A program made the position numbers and the translations under genes. A stretch of 64,000 nt of DNA from Poritiphilus flavus. Lineage in GTDB: Bacteria > Bacteroidota > Bacteroidia > Flavobacteriales > Flavobacteriaceae. The stretch covers positions 62,001-126,000 of the forward strand of contig NZ_WXYO01000004.1 of the NCBI RefSeq assembly GCF_009901585.1, given 5' to 3'. Below, piece after piece: positions 1-8,864 of the stretch. The notes beneath the pieces are model-generated. The model searched no databases. It saw nothing but the letters and a program-made list of their open reading frames with translations, and was not told the DNA's origin. How positions within the stretch are numbered: position 1 is the stretch's first letter; every line of letters begins with the position of its first letter.

Positions 1-319
1 TGCCAATAGATTCGGCGAAAGATTCCCCGCCAGAATATTCCAGTGATTTCCGATCTTCAACTTCTACGGTGAGGGTGCCGCTTAGGATATATGAAAATAC
101 CGGCATCTCGTGCTTGTGCCAGCCGGTATCCGAGCCAGGAGGAAATATGACTTTGCGAATGGTAACTTTCGCGCTGTCAAAGTTGGGATACTCAATTTTT
201 TGACCAATGGCATTGGTTTCGGCATCTAATAACTCCACGACTTTTATCTCGCCGGAATACTGTGCATGAAGGTTTAAGCTTATGAGTGAAGCGATCAAAA
301 GTGGAATAAGGTTTTTCAT
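1..319 (-). CDS. Secreted cupin-domain protein (partial, C-terminus outside window)
   Basis: The reading frame starts at an ATG at 319 and runs off the left edge, so only about 106 residues are seen. It opens with a signal peptide (MKNLIPLLIASLISLNLHAQ) and then shows a cupin motif 1 with GWHKHEMPVFSYILSGTLTV, giving the metal-binding H-x-H and the downstream glutamate. This is a single-domain periplasmic cupin; the ligand is unknown. It lies 47 bp downstream of the DUF1593 gene on the same strand and may share its transcript. The missing second cupin motif should lie just beyond the window. Confidence 0.8.
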   Translation of the reverse strand, partial: MKNLIPLLIASLISLNLHAQYSGEIKVVELLDAETNAIGQKIEYPNFDSAKVTIRKVIFPPGSDTGWHKHEMPVFSYILSGTLTVEVEDRKSLEYSGGESFAESIG

Positions 320-366
320 ACTTGAATATTTGGTTTAAGGTAGGATAAATATAGTCGCCTAAACTA

Positions 367-1902
367 TTAATCCTTTCCGGAAGTCACCTCCAGGATGACT
401 CGTTGATATCGGGTCAATGCGGGAAAACCGGTATCCGTACCCTCAACGATGATATGGTATTTGGCTCCCTGTTCCGCATTTGCCGGTATTTTGATCTTGG
501 CCGATGCTTCCTGAGATTCGATCTGCACCGCCCCATCACCTGCTTCCGCATAGCACCAGGCCGAAAACGCTACTTTATGGTCATCTGGATCAGAAGCTGA
601 AAAATGGATTGTTAGTTCTTCGCCTGCCTTGACAGAAAGGGTATTCCCTTCCGAAATCCTAATTTTTGGTGGATGATTGGCCTCATCAAAGGGTTTTACG
701 CACCAATCGGCTCGTGCTGCAAAATCCAGTTGCATGGCCTTTATCCAGCGGGTTTGGGGGTATCTGGGATCCATTTCACCCGATTCGGGATTGAAATCGG
801 CCGAGGCCTTTCCATCCTCATACTTGAAAGGGTTTTCTTCGGATTGCACAAAACGCCCACTCCAGCCTCCCCGGGACGGATCGCTGTAATTGTCCAGGCC
901 TACATCAACCAAATGCAAAAATGCCGGGGAATCCCCTTCGGATATAAAATCGTATTTGGAGAAACTACCCCTGTCGGTATTGGCTATTTTGCTGATATCG
1001 CCCTCAAAATGGTTGGGGTCGCCCTCTTGTTTCTGCCCATCTCCATAAGCGTAATACTTCTTAAGCAAGGGCCCATGGTTATTTATGATATTCGGCCCCA
1101 TAAAACTTCCCTCCAAATAAGGTTGCTGGCTCTTGGGAACCACTTTTTTCCAGGGATAGGCAAAGCACCAAAACTGGTTAGCGTTATAAAACACCCTGAT
1201 TTCCGGCCAATTCGGACCAATGTAGTTTTTATAGGTAGCATCCTGGTCCATGATCGTATAAATAATCGCCTTTCGGGAAACTTTTTCTTTGATATCCTTC
1301 CAGTTTTTGGTTTTGGAATGATCCTCCTCAATGGACTTTAGTGCCCTGGCAATGGTATTGGTACCTCCCCAGGCCTGTAGAAAGATCTCACGAGGGTCAT
1401 CGTCCAACAGCTTCTGGGCGATCAATTCCGAGCCTTCGGTACGTTGCTCCATTTCACCCTCAAAATCAATATTACCCACTTTTACCACAGCCAATAGTTC
1501 CTCGGAGGATGGATAATTGGTATCGTGTAACAGCAGATTGGGGTGTACTTTTTTGTATTCGGTCAATAGCTCCTGTATCCAGTTAGTTCCCGGCCAACGC
1601 AGATTAGTAAGGTCTTCCCCATAAATGTTTCGGGTCATCTCCATTTCGGACGTGAATTTTGTGCCCTTTTCATCGCCTTTCCAATGCCACATGGAACTGG
1701 AGTAGATCAGCCCCTCGGTATCAAATTCGTTGGTATACAATAAATACCGAAGGAAAGTATCCACATCGTCTATTTCCCCATCGGTGGTTACAACAGTACG
1801 CAGTTTTCCAGATTGAGATTGTGCTAAGTTGTTTCCCATTAAAAAAAAGACTGTGAGAAGGATTATGACTTTGAGCTGACGCCTAACGACTTGAATCTCC
1901 AT
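367..1902 (-). CDS. DUF1593 nucleoside-hydrolase-like secreted protein (Sde182-like)
   Basis: This 511-residue protein has an N-terminal hydrophobic signal segment (about residues 10-30). It is followed by a nucleoside-hydrolase-like domain beginning with TTDGEIDDVDTFLRYLL (39-55), whose aspartate cluster resembles the calcium-binding DxDxxxDD site of inosine-uridine nucleoside hydrolases. The last 100 residues look like the Ig-like C-terminal domain of Sde182-type proteins (YAEAGDGAVQIES and following beta strands). DUF1593 proteins occur in Bacteroidota polysaccharide and nucleoside utilisation loci, but the substrate is not established. It is divergent from the Nudix regulator at 1985, with an 82-bp shared promoter region, which suggests control by that regulator. 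Confidence 0.85.
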   Translation of the reverse strand: MEIQVVRRQLKVIILLTVFFLMGNNLAQSQSGKLRTVVTTDGEIDDVDTFLRYLLYTNEFDTEGLIYSSSMWHWKGDEKGTKFTSEMEMTRNIYGEDLTNLRWPGTNWIQELLTEYKKVHPNLLLHDTNYPSSEELLAVVKVGNIDFEGEMEQRTEGSELIAQKLLDDDPREIFLQAWGGTNTIARALKSIEEDHSKTKNWKDIKEKVSRKAIIYTIMDQDATYKNYIGPNWPEIRVFYNANQFWCFAYPWKKVVPKSQQPYLEGSFMGPNIINNHGPLLKKYYAYGDGQKQEGDPNHFEGDISKIANTDRGSFSKYDFISEGDSPAFLHLVDVGLDNYSDPSRGGWSGRFVQSEENPFKYEDGKASADFNPESGEMDPRYPQTRWIKAMQLDFAARADWCVKPFDEANHPPKIRISEGNTLSVKAGEELTIHFSASDPDDHKVAFSAWCYAEAGDGAVQIESQEASAKIKIPANAEQGAKYHIIVEGTDTGFPALTRYQRVILEVTSGKD

Positions 1903-1984
1903 TTCAGGTAATTTTTTCTTATTGTCTCAATTTGTTACAATAATACTTTGATTTGATCGGAATTTAGCTTTTTTTTGATTAAAA

Positions 1985-2743
1985 TTGATCGTTTTGAGTA
2001 CGAGAAAGCTAAAACAACCCCCTTCAAATGAGGAATTTATACCGCATTTGGCCTACGACTCGGTCATTTTCGGCTTTAATGGTAAACAACTTAAGATATT
2101 AGTATTGGAATACCACAATACAGGATTGTTCGCGATTCCGGGTGGCTTTGTCAAAAGAAACGAAGATATTAACGATGCGGTTAAAAGAGGACTGAAAGAA
2201 CGCACAGGCTTAAGCGATATCTATTTGGAACAGTTCCACACCTTCGGTTCGGTTTCCCGATCTTCCGCTGAGACTATGCGTGAAATTCTTATAAACAACG
2301 GATATGAAGTACATAATGATCACTGGCTGTTCGATCGCTTTGTCTCCATAGCCTATTACGCCCTTATCAATTATGAAGATGTCCAGCCAAGACCGGACGA
2401 GCTTTCAGATTCCATCAACTGGTATGCTATTGATGATTTACCGCCTTTAATGATGGATCATCGGGCCATTGTGGATAAGGCACTGGAAAACTTACGGGAA
2501 AACCTGGATAAAAAACTAATCGGAATGAATCTACTACCTGCAAAGTTTACCATGAAGGACTTACAAACAGTCTATGAAGCGATTTTAGGTGAAAAACTAC
2601 GAAGGACCACCTTTCAACGTAAAATTCTGGCCAGGGAAATTCTAATCAGGCACGAAAAACTGTTTACCGGAGGTGCGCACAAGGCGCCTTACCTGTATAG
2701 CTTTAAGGATAAAAACCCAATCAAAGGAAAAAAGTACGCCTAG
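1985..2743 (+). CDS. Nudix-domain winged-helix transcriptional regulator (NrtR/AraR type)
   Basis: The 252-residue protein starts at TTG (no in-frame ATG is well placed). Residues about 20-160 form a Nudix fold, and about 165-240 form the winged helix typical of Nudix-related regulators in Bacteroidota. The Nudix box is GFVKRNEDINDAVKRGLKER: the first Glu (E60), the Arg (R68) and one Glu (E72) are kept, but two catalytic positions are Gly69 and Arg73. Catalysis is therefore probably lost and the domain kept as a ligand sensor, as in AraR-like regulators. It is divergent from the DUF1593 gene and precedes the isomerase and esterase genes, which are its likely targets. The effector is unknown, probably a sugar or nucleotide derivative. 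Confidence 0.8.
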   Translation: MIVLSTRKLKQPPSNEEFIPHLAYDSVIFGFNGKQLKILVLEYHNTGLFAIPGGFVKRNEDINDAVKRGLKERTGLSDIYLEQFHTFGSVSRSSAETMREILINNGYEVHNDHWLFDRFVSIAYYALINYEDVQPRPDELSDSINWYAIDDLPPLMMDHRAIVDKALENLRENLDKKLIGMNLLPAKFTMKDLQTVYEAILGEKLRRTTFQRKILAREILIRHEKLFTGGAHKAPYLYSFKDKNPIKGKKYA

Positions 2744-2832
2744 TTTCACCTTAATTAATTCATTTCAACACCAAATGAATTGATTACAGGGGGTTAAAAG
2801 GCATTCGACATATAATTCTTAAATACGAAAAA

Positions 2833-3747
2833 ATGAAAACAACAATTCCAATTCTAGTCCTGACGTTTTGCGCTTTGCTTTCCTGTAAGCAAGCCGCGGA
2901 TAAAACAAAAGAAACAAGCACGGAGGCTACTGAAATTAAGGCAGATGAAAGTGCAAATTTTGGAGGATTAGCCTTATACACCGTGCGTGATGCCATGGGT
3001 ACAGAGGCAAAAGAAACCCTGAAGGCTGTGGTTGCGGCCGGATATAAGAATATTGAGGCCGCGGGTTATTCAGATGGAAAATTCTACGGCATGTCTCCCT
3101 CTGATTTTAAAAGCTATTTGAGCGAAATAGGGCTGAACCCTGTTAGTACGCATCAGGGCAGCGTGACCCTTGAGAATGCGGATGCTATGATAGCGGATGT
3201 TAAGGCAGCCGGGTTTAAGTACTTTGTCATTCCTGTGCCGCCTATGGGGATGTTTAATTACAATCCGGAAACACGGGAACTTTCCATGACCGGCACAGCA
3301 AAGGAGCTGGCTGATATCCTGGATACTTTGGGTGAAAAGACTAAGGCAGCAGGACTGCAATTACTTTATCACAATCATGATTTCGAACTGATAGAAAATC
3401 AGGATGGCGTTGTGGTTTTAGATTATTTACTGGAGAACTGCAACCCGGAATTGGTAAACTTCCAAATGGATCTATACTGGGTTACCAAGGCCGGAGCGGA
3501 TCCCCTGGCATATTTTGAAAAGTATCCTGGCCGTTTCAAGGCATGGCATGTTAAGGATATGGACGAACAGGGCCGTTTTGCGCCGGTGGGGCAAGGAACC
3601 ATTGATTTCGCTTCCATCCTGTCAAAAAAAGAGCTGTCCGGGATGGAGTACTATTTTGTGGAGCAAGACATGACCTTTGACGGCCTCGAACCCCTGGAGG
3701 CCATCAAGATAAGCCATGAAGGTATTGCGAAAATAGGGTTTAAGTAA
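2833..3747 (+). CDS. Sugar phosphate isomerase/epimerase-like lipoprotein (TIM barrel)
   Basis: The 304-residue protein begins with a lipoprotein signal peptide ending in the lipobox LLSC (Cys18). The rest is a xylose-isomerase-like / AP-endonuclease-2 TIM barrel, recognised by GLALYTVRDAM, the LLYHNHDFEL metal strand, NFQMDLYWV, KAWHVKDMDEQG and the terminal YYFVEQDM strand with its conserved Glu. Such secreted family members are common in Bacteroidota sugar catabolic clusters and act in the periplasm on unidentified substrates, often 3-keto sugars. It lies 89 bp after the Nudix regulator and 75 bp before the esterase, so co-transcription is plausible. Confidence 0.85.
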   Translation: MKTTIPILVLTFCALLSCKQAADKTKETSTEATEIKADESANFGGLALYTVRDAMGTEAKETLKAVVAAGYKNIEAAGYSDGKFYGMSPSDFKSYLSEIGLNPVSTHQGSVTLENADAMIADVKAAGFKYFVIPVPPMGMFNYNPETRELSMTGTAKELADILDTLGEKTKAAGLQLLYHNHDFELIENQDGVVVLDYLLENCNPELVNFQMDLYWVTKAGADPLAYFEKYPGRFKAWHVKDMDEQGRFAPVGQGTIDFASILSKKELSGMEYYFVEQDMTFDGLEPLEAIKISHEGIAKIGFK

Positions 3748-3821
3748 TCCTGGCTGTTTTGGATAAGCCTGAAAAATACATTTGAAAGCAATTGGAACCG
3801 AAAATCGAAAACACCTTAAAT

Positions 3822-5435
3822 ATGAAAAAAATAGTTAGCTATTTGCTTGTAGGAATGCTGCTTTCCTTCAACATACTGTCTGCCCAATTAGAGATCAAAA
3901 CCGGTGAAAACGTTGCCGTAACCGATACCGAAGCCGGCAAGGTTCGAGGTTATATAGAAGACAATACTTATATCTATAAGGGGATCCCTTATGCCCAGGC
4001 CGAGCGCTTTATGCCTCCTAAAAAGACCGATTCCTGGGAAGGGATCCGAAGTTCAATGACCTATGGCCCGGTTGCCCCTTTGCTGATCCCTACTACCGAG
4101 GTGAACGATGAAGGCGAGTTTGTTTTTGATCATAACTGGGGTTATACCAACGAAGATTGCCTGCGGATCAATATTTGGACACCAGGTTTAGACGACAAAC
4201 AGCGGCCCGTACTGTTTTGGATACACGGTGGAGGTTTTACCGCGGGATCCAGCCAGGAACTGCCTTCTTATGATGGAAAGAACCTGAGCGAAAAAGGCGA
4301 TGTGGTGGTAGTGTCTATTAATCACCGCCTCAACGTCTTAGGTTTTCTGGATCTTTCAGCCTATGGTGAAAAATACAAGCATTCGGCCAATAACAGCATT
4401 TTGGATATGGTTGCGGCCCTTGAATGGGTACGGGACAATATTTCCAATTTCGGAGGCGATCCCAATAATGTATTGATTTTCGGCCAGTCTGGTGGTGGGG
4501 CTAAAGTGAACACCCTTATGGCTATGCCAAAAGCGAAAGGACTCTTTCACAAAGCCGTGAACCAAAGTGGATCTTTCCGTATGGGAATACTCGAAAAGGA
4601 GGATACTCAGGCTATAAGTGCCGAGGTATTGTCCCAATTGGGTTTGAGCCCTGAGCAGGTGGATAGCCTGCAAACGCTTCCGTTTGAAAAGTTGAGCGCA
4701 GCGGGCACCAAAGCCTTAAAAATTGTGGAGGAAAAAATGAAGGCAGCGGGCAAGCCAATAACGGGCTTCGGACTGGGATGGGGACCGAGCGTTGACGGTG
4801 AGGACCTGCCCTTTCAACTCTTTTCCAAGGAGGCGTTCGAGCTTTCAAAAGACGTACCCCTCTTAATAGGTACCACTAAGAATGAATTTGCACCTTTTGC
4901 AAATATGCGTTTCCTGGGAGCCTCTGAAGTAGACATTTTAAAGCATATTAAGGAAACCTATAAGGACAAGGCAGATGCCTATATTGCCGCGGTAAAAAAG
5001 GCATATCCTAACGATACTGACCCCAAAGACCTTCTGGATGTGGATACGCTTTTCCGGCCCGGGGCAGTGGAACAGGCTAACGAAAAGTCATCCCTGGAGG
5101 GTGGGGCGCCTGTTTATATGTTCCTCTTTACATGGCAATCCCCCGTCATGGACGGTAAGTATAAATCGCTGCACTGTATGGAGCTTCCCTTTGTTTTTGA
5201 CAATGTAGCCCTTGCCAATCATATGACCGGAGGTGGAAAAGAGGCCCATGCCCTGGCGGATAAAGTGAGCCGTGCGTGGTTAAACTTTGCCAAAACAGGG
5301 GATCCCAATCACGATGGACTACCTGAATGGCCGGCCTATAACAGTGAAAATACGGCAACCATGTACTTTGACAATAGCTGTACTGTAGGTCCACAGCGGG
5401 ATAAGGAGTTGTTTCAATTGACTGCTAATAAATAA
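3822..5435 (+). CDS. Secreted type-B carboxylesterase (para-nitrobenzyl esterase family)
   Basis: I place the start at the ATG at 3822 rather than the in-frame TTG at 3792 because the ATG begins a clean signal peptide (MKKIVSYLLVGMLLSFNILSAQ). The 537-residue protein is a full-length carboxylesterase: oxyanion-hole motif HGGGF at 135-139, EDCLRINIW at 111-119, nucleophile elbow GQSGGG with Ser223, and the C-terminal MELPFVFDN segment. The elbow is usually GESAGG; here Glu is Gln and Ala is Gly. It probably hydrolyses esters of sugars or aromatic acids in the periplasm. It closes the carbohydrate/ester group on this strand. Confidence 0.88.
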   Translation: MKKIVSYLLVGMLLSFNILSAQLEIKTGENVAVTDTEAGKVRGYIEDNTYIYKGIPYAQAERFMPPKKTDSWEGIRSSMTYGPVAPLLIPTTEVNDEGEFVFDHNWGYTNEDCLRINIWTPGLDDKQRPVLFWIHGGGFTAGSSQELPSYDGKNLSEKGDVVVVSINHRLNVLGFLDLSAYGEKYKHSANNSILDMVAALEWVRDNISNFGGDPNNVLIFGQSGGGAKVNTLMAMPKAKGLFHKAVNQSGSFRMGILEKEDTQAISAEVLSQLGLSPEQVDSLQTLPFEKLSAAGTKALKIVEEKMKAAGKPITGFGLGWGPSVDGEDLPFQLFSKEAFELSKDVPLLIGTTKNEFAPFANMRFLGASEVDILKHIKETYKDKADAYIAAVKKAYPNDTDPKDLLDVDTLFRPGAVEQANEKSSLEGGAPVYMFLFTWQSPVMDGKYKSLHCMELPFVFDNVALANHMTGGGKEAHALADKVSRAWLNFAKTGDPNHDGLPEWPAYNSENTATMYFDNSCTVGPQRDKELFQLTANK

Positions 5436-5490
5436 TCATCCAATAAAAGAATTATGGAAATAGACTAAATCAGGAAGTTTCATGCTTAAA

Positions 5491-5967
5491 TTATTCAATA
5501 TCATTGAATAATCGGGTTCTGATCTTACCGATATTTCTACCTTTAATATCAAGCCAATATTCTGTTTTGAACTCAGAATCCCTGCCAAGTTTGAACTTGA
5601 TTTCTGTTTGCCCGTCAGTAATATGGAATATTAATTCATCTGTTGGAGAACTGTGATGCGCACGAAGGTTATCCACGGATAATAGCTCTTTTATGACCTC
5701 TTCTGTCGCTAAATCCACAACATTCCCATTGACCTGGATTTCAGTTACTTTCAAATCCAGTTTTCTCAATTCCCTCTTAAAATCCCTCCGACCGTTTTGC
5801 CTAATTGTTGCATACATTCCAAATTGCACCAGAAAGAATGTCCCTATAACACAGGCTACAATTCGTATTGCAAGTTTTGGATTGCCGCGGTTTTTATGAT
5901 ATACAAGCAAGGTCACAAACCCTCCAATTCCTAACAATATCAAAAAAGCAATAAGGTTTTCAGACAT
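5491..5967 (-). CDS. Hypothetical two-TM membrane protein
   Basis: I recognise no family. The preferred start is the ATG at 5967 (MSENLIAFLILLGIGGFVTLLV), because the 27 residues of the longer frame (to 6048) before it are not membrane-like. Two hydrophobic segments (about 4-22 and 36-56) form a hairpin, followed by a soluble C-terminal domain of about 95 residues with alternating beta-type sequence. It is convergent with the esterase gene and its start faces the MarR gene. Confidence 0.55.
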   Translation of the reverse strand: MSENLIAFLILLGIGGFVTLLVYHKNRGNPKLAIRIVACVIGTFFLVQFGMYATIRQNGRRDFKRELRKLDLKVTEIQVNGNVVDLATEEVIKELLSVDNLRAHHSSPTDELIFHITDGQTEIKFKLGRDSEFKTEYWLDIKGRNIGKIRTRLFNDIE

Positions 5968-6095
5968 TTCGGGATCAACTAGTAATTCACATAAAGTTAA
6001 ATGTAATACTTTCTGATGCAACCTGTGAATTCTCATTATGACCTCCATTTCGGATTTGCTGAAAAAGCTGCTTAAGCCAATTAAAAGTTAAATAT

Positions 6096-6109
6096 GTTGC
6101 ATATACAAC
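6096..6109. promoter_or_regulatory. Palindromic operator copy 1 (upstream of marR)
   Basis: GTTGCATATACAAC is an almost perfect inverted repeat (GTTG-yATATr-CAAC), 22 bp before the MarR start. The identical 14-mer recurs at 6549-6562 in front of the next gene. Two identical palindromes at the two promoters flanking a MarR gene strongly suggest an autoregulatory operator; this is inference. Confidence 0.65.
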
Positions 6110-6130
6110 TTTTGTATGTATTTTTGACCT

Positions 6131-6532
6131 ATGAAGTATCAACTAGAACATTGTGTTGGGTCAAGGCTCAGAAGATTATCCAGGATTGCTGATGGCCATA
6201 TCAGAAGCTTCCTGGGGGATCATAAGATCACAGAAAATCAAATGACGATCTTATTTACCCTTCACGAACTGGGTAAGGTGGAACAGGGGAAAGTAGGAGA
6301 GGTACTTTGCTTGGAAAGGTCAACCGTCAGTAGGAATATCAAGCTATTGGAAAAACAGGGTTTAATTATTCGGACCGCGGACTACAGACCTCAGGTAGCA
6401 TTGACCGATTCAGGAATGGATTTGGTCAAGATCCTTATCCCGGAATGGGAAAAGGCCATGGATCTGCTTGTAGACCAGTTGCAGGAGCAGGGGATGGACA
6501 GTATTAAAGTCTTGGAATCCAGAATGAAATAA
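6131..6532 (+). CDS. MarR-family transcriptional regulator
   Basis: The 133-residue protein is a typical short MarR winged-helix repressor: a helical N-terminal dimerisation region (residues 1-45), a DNA-binding region about 50-90 with VGEVLCLERSTVSRNIKLLE, a wing RTADYRPQVALTDSGMDLV, and a C-terminal dimer helix. It dimerises and binds palindromic operators. The 14-bp palindrome at 6096 and 6549 fits its expected site. The gene after the second site encodes an alpha/beta hydrolase, so the repressor probably controls itself and the hydrolase in response to an unknown small molecule. Confidence 0.85.
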   Translation: MKYQLEHCVGSRLRRLSRIADGHIRSFLGDHKITENQMTILFTLHELGKVEQGKVGEVLCLERSTVSRNIKLLEKQGLIIRTADYRPQVALTDSGMDLVKILIPEWEKAMDLLVDQLQEQGMDSIKVLESRMK

Positions 6533-6548
6533 AAAATTTACTACATAA

Positions 6549-6562
6549 GTTGCATATACAAC
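6549..6562. promoter_or_regulatory. Palindromic operator copy 2 (upstream of hydrolase)
   Basis: The same 14-mer as at 6096-6109 (GTTGCATATACAAC) occurs 34 bp upstream of the hydrolase start, within the 63-bp gap after marR. Identical sequence and comparable placement support a shared MarR operator. Confidence 0.65.
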
Positions 6563-6595
6563 ATATTTATAATTCTTAATATAAAATCACATACA

Positions 6596-7546
6596 ATGAA
6601 AACAAATCAACAAGAGTCAAGATTATTGAGTACCAGGCATGTACGCATTCAAAAATACGGACTGAACATTCGTTATGCGGAATTAGGAGATAGAAACGAT
6701 CCAACAATCCTGTTACTACATGGCGTACCGGAAAACCTGCAGACCTGGTATGATATCGCGCCAACGCTTTCCGAAAATTATCATGTTCTGGCTATAGATT
6801 GGCCAGGCTTTGGTGGCAGCGAGGCTTTTTCAGAAATGACAGATCACAATCCAAGATCCTTCGCCTCCGTGGGGATGGATTTTCTCGATACCCTGCAAAT
6901 TGAATTTGCAAATATCATGGCCACAGATATCGGGCTCTCTCCGGCATTGATTATGGGGGTTGAGCAGCCGGATCGGATCGGTCAGATTGTGGTCATGGAC
7001 GGTATTCCTTTCCCAACATCTGCCTATTCTTCCTGGGAAGTCAGGAGTTTTGGCCGTAAGAACTCCATACGCGCAAAGGCCTTGATAAAGTGGTTCCCAA
7101 AGATCTCCGCGAAGATTGCCTATAACAAAGGCTTTTACAAGGGTAGTAATATTCCGAGGGAAATTCAAGACGAATTTCTAAAAGACGGGTATAATAAAAC
7201 GACTCAGAATGCCTTTTTGAGCTATTTTCAGAACAACGCACCGGGTCAGGCTTACCTGGAAAGCAGGATCCATGAAATACAACAGCCTGTTTTAGTCGTC
7301 TGGGGAAGACATGATAGATTTATCAATGTAGCGCTGGGGGAGCTTTTGGACAAAAGCTTACCCAATTCCCGTTTGGAAATTATTGAGGATTCCGGGCATT
7401 TTGTTCAAATGGACAAGCCGGAGGCTTTGCTCAGGGTGACCCAGGATTTTTTACAGCGCAATACACGAACGAACTGGCGGTTCACAGAAAAACTTCCAGC
7501 TTCACTAATAAGGGCAAATGGGTCCCCACAGGCGCAAAACAGATAG
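6596..7546 (+). CDS. Alpha/beta hydrolase with Asp nucleophile (epoxide hydrolase / dehalogenase-like)
   Basis: The 316-residue protein has the alpha/beta hydrolase signatures: oxyanion motif LLLHGVPENLQTW (39-51), IDWPGFGGS, an acid in WGRHDRF (about 240) and the histidine in EDSGHFVQMDKPE. The nucleophile elbow reads MATDIGLSP with Asp111 where esterases carry Ser. An Asp there is characteristic of epoxide hydrolases and haloalkane/fluoroacetate dehalogenases. The region after the elbow looks truncated relative to the usual G-G-x-x-A helix. It follows marR and carries the same operator, so it is probably inducible by a toxic or xenobiotic substrate. Confidence 0.75.
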   Translation: MKTNQQESRLLSTRHVRIQKYGLNIRYAELGDRNDPTILLLHGVPENLQTWYDIAPTLSENYHVLAIDWPGFGGSEAFSEMTDHNPRSFASVGMDFLDTLQIEFANIMATDIGLSPALIMGVEQPDRIGQIVVMDGIPFPTSAYSSWEVRSFGRKNSIRAKALIKWFPKISAKIAYNKGFYKGSNIPREIQDEFLKDGYNKTTQNAFLSYFQNNAPGQAYLESRIHEIQQPVLVVWGRHDRFINVALGELLDKSLPNSRLEIIEDSGHFVQMDKPEALLRVTQDFLQRNTRTNWRFTEKLPASLIRANGSPQAQNR

Positions 7547-7574
7547 GAGTTTGCGGCAACTGACAAGTCTAATG

Positions 7575-7597
7575 AGGTATCACATTTTGTGATACCT
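7575..7597 (+). terminator. Intrinsic terminator after the hydrolase gene
   Basis: A perfect 9-bp stem, AGGTATCAC / GTGATACCT, with a 5-base loop is followed by TTATGTTTG. It sits 28 bp after the hydrolase stop codon and separates it from the SRPBCC gene. Confidence 0.7.
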
Positions 7598-7665
7598 TTA
7601 TGTTTGTGATTTAATCTAAAACTGAATTGGATTTAAAAAGGACCAAGTAAAGTTCAAGAAGGACC

Positions 7666-8142
7666 ATGCCTAGAATTGAATTAAAAACCAAGATCAGGGC
7701 GAAAAAAGAGATCGTTTTTGATCTGGCCAGAAGTATCGACTTACACAAAATCTCAACGGAGCACACTGACGAACAGGCAGTTGATGGAAAAACTTCCGGA
7801 TTAATAGGTGCGGGTGAATGGGTCACCTGGCGGGCAAAACACCTGGGAGTTTACCAGAACCTGACCTCCAGGATCACAGAGTTTAAACGCCCGGATTTCT
7901 TTGCAGATGAAATGGTGAAAGGCGCTTTTAAACATTTTCGGCACGAGCATCATTTTGCAGAAGTTGATGGTAAAACCTTAATGACCGATTTTTTTGATTA
8001 CACATCCCCATTCGGACTTTTGGGAGTCCTGGCAGATAGGTTGTTTCTAAAGAATTATATGAAAGGTTTGCTTGTAAAACGCAATGATACGATAAAGGAA
8101 TTCGCTGAGTCCGAAAGGTGGAAAGAGGTACTAAGCAGTTAA
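7666..8142 (+). CDS. SRPBCC-family ligand-binding protein
   Basis: The 158-residue protein has the START/SRPBCC pattern of small helix-grip proteins often labelled cell-division inhibitors: an N-terminal strand with IELKTKIRAKKEIVFDLARSIDLHKIST, central strands EWVTWRAKHLGVYQNLTSRITEF, FRHEHHFAEVDGKTLMTDFFDY, and the long C-terminal helix. It likely binds a hydrophobic small molecule in the cytoplasm; the ligand is unknown. The terminator upstream suggests its own promoter. Confidence 0.75.
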   Translation: MPRIELKTKIRAKKEIVFDLARSIDLHKISTEHTDEQAVDGKTSGLIGAGEWVTWRAKHLGVYQNLTSRITEFKRPDFFADEMVKGAFKHFRHEHHFAEVDGKTLMTDFFDYTSPFGLLGVLADRLFLKNYMKGLLVKRNDTIKEFAESERWKEVLSS

Positions 8143-8234
8143 AAGTTTGATCAAACGATCATCTCTTTTATTGGTTTTATTCCATTTGGTAAGTATATCA
8201 ACAAGTTGTGAGTAATTAGAAAATTTCAAAAACG

Positions 8235-8864
8235 ATGGAAATAACAGTATGGTTGTCCTTTGTTGGAACGGTAATTATCCTGGCCATAACACCTGGACCA
8301 AGTGTTTTACTGGCCACTGCGAACAGCATGAAATACGGAAAAGGAAAAACCGCAGGGACCATAGCAGGGGACTTAACGGCCAATCTCTTTCAAATTATTC
8401 TTGCTTCCGCGGGATTGGCGACTATTGTGGTTTCGTCCGGGGAATTGTTTCAGATTATCAAATGGTGTGGGGTGGCTTATCTGGTGTATATCGGAATTAA
8501 GAAGATCATTACTAAACCGAAGATAACATTAGCAACAAATGGAAAGGAGGACATAAGTTTTTCAAAATTATTTGCAGAGGGCTTTTTAATGTCGGCAGCC
8601 AACCCAAAAGCGATTGTGTTCTTTGCCGCACTCTTTCCGTTATTCCTAAATGAATCGGATCCCATCATTCCACAAATAGTAATCCTAGCGATCACCTTTT
8701 TGATCATTGACGGACTATCGCTGTTTATATATGCTCTTTTTGCTGAAAAGCTAAAGTCCTACCTTGAAGATCAGCAAAAAGTTCACATGCAAAACAGAAT
8801 TGTAGGCGGACTATTAATTCTGAGTGGAATTATGTTGTCTATGGTGCAGCGGACGAATAACTAG
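8235..8864 (+). CDS. LysE/RhtB-family amino-acid exporter
   Basis: The 209-residue protein has about six membrane helices and the family signature AITPGPSVLLATANSMKYG near residues 16-35, then GDLTANLFQIILASAG and the central ANPKAIVFFAALFPLF motif. LysE/RhtB proteins export amino acids or their metabolites across the inner membrane. Length and motif order are normal for the family. The substrate cannot be inferred from context. Confidence 0.88.
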   Translation: MEITVWLSFVGTVIILAITPGPSVLLATANSMKYGKGKTAGTIAGDLTANLFQIILASAGLATIVVSSGELFQIIKWCGVAYLVYIGIKKIITKPKITLATNGKEDISFSKLFAEGFLMSAANPKAIVFFAALFPLFLNESDPIIPQIVILAITFLIIDGLSLFIYALFAEKLKSYLEDQQKVHMQNRIVGGLLILSGIMLSMVQRTNN

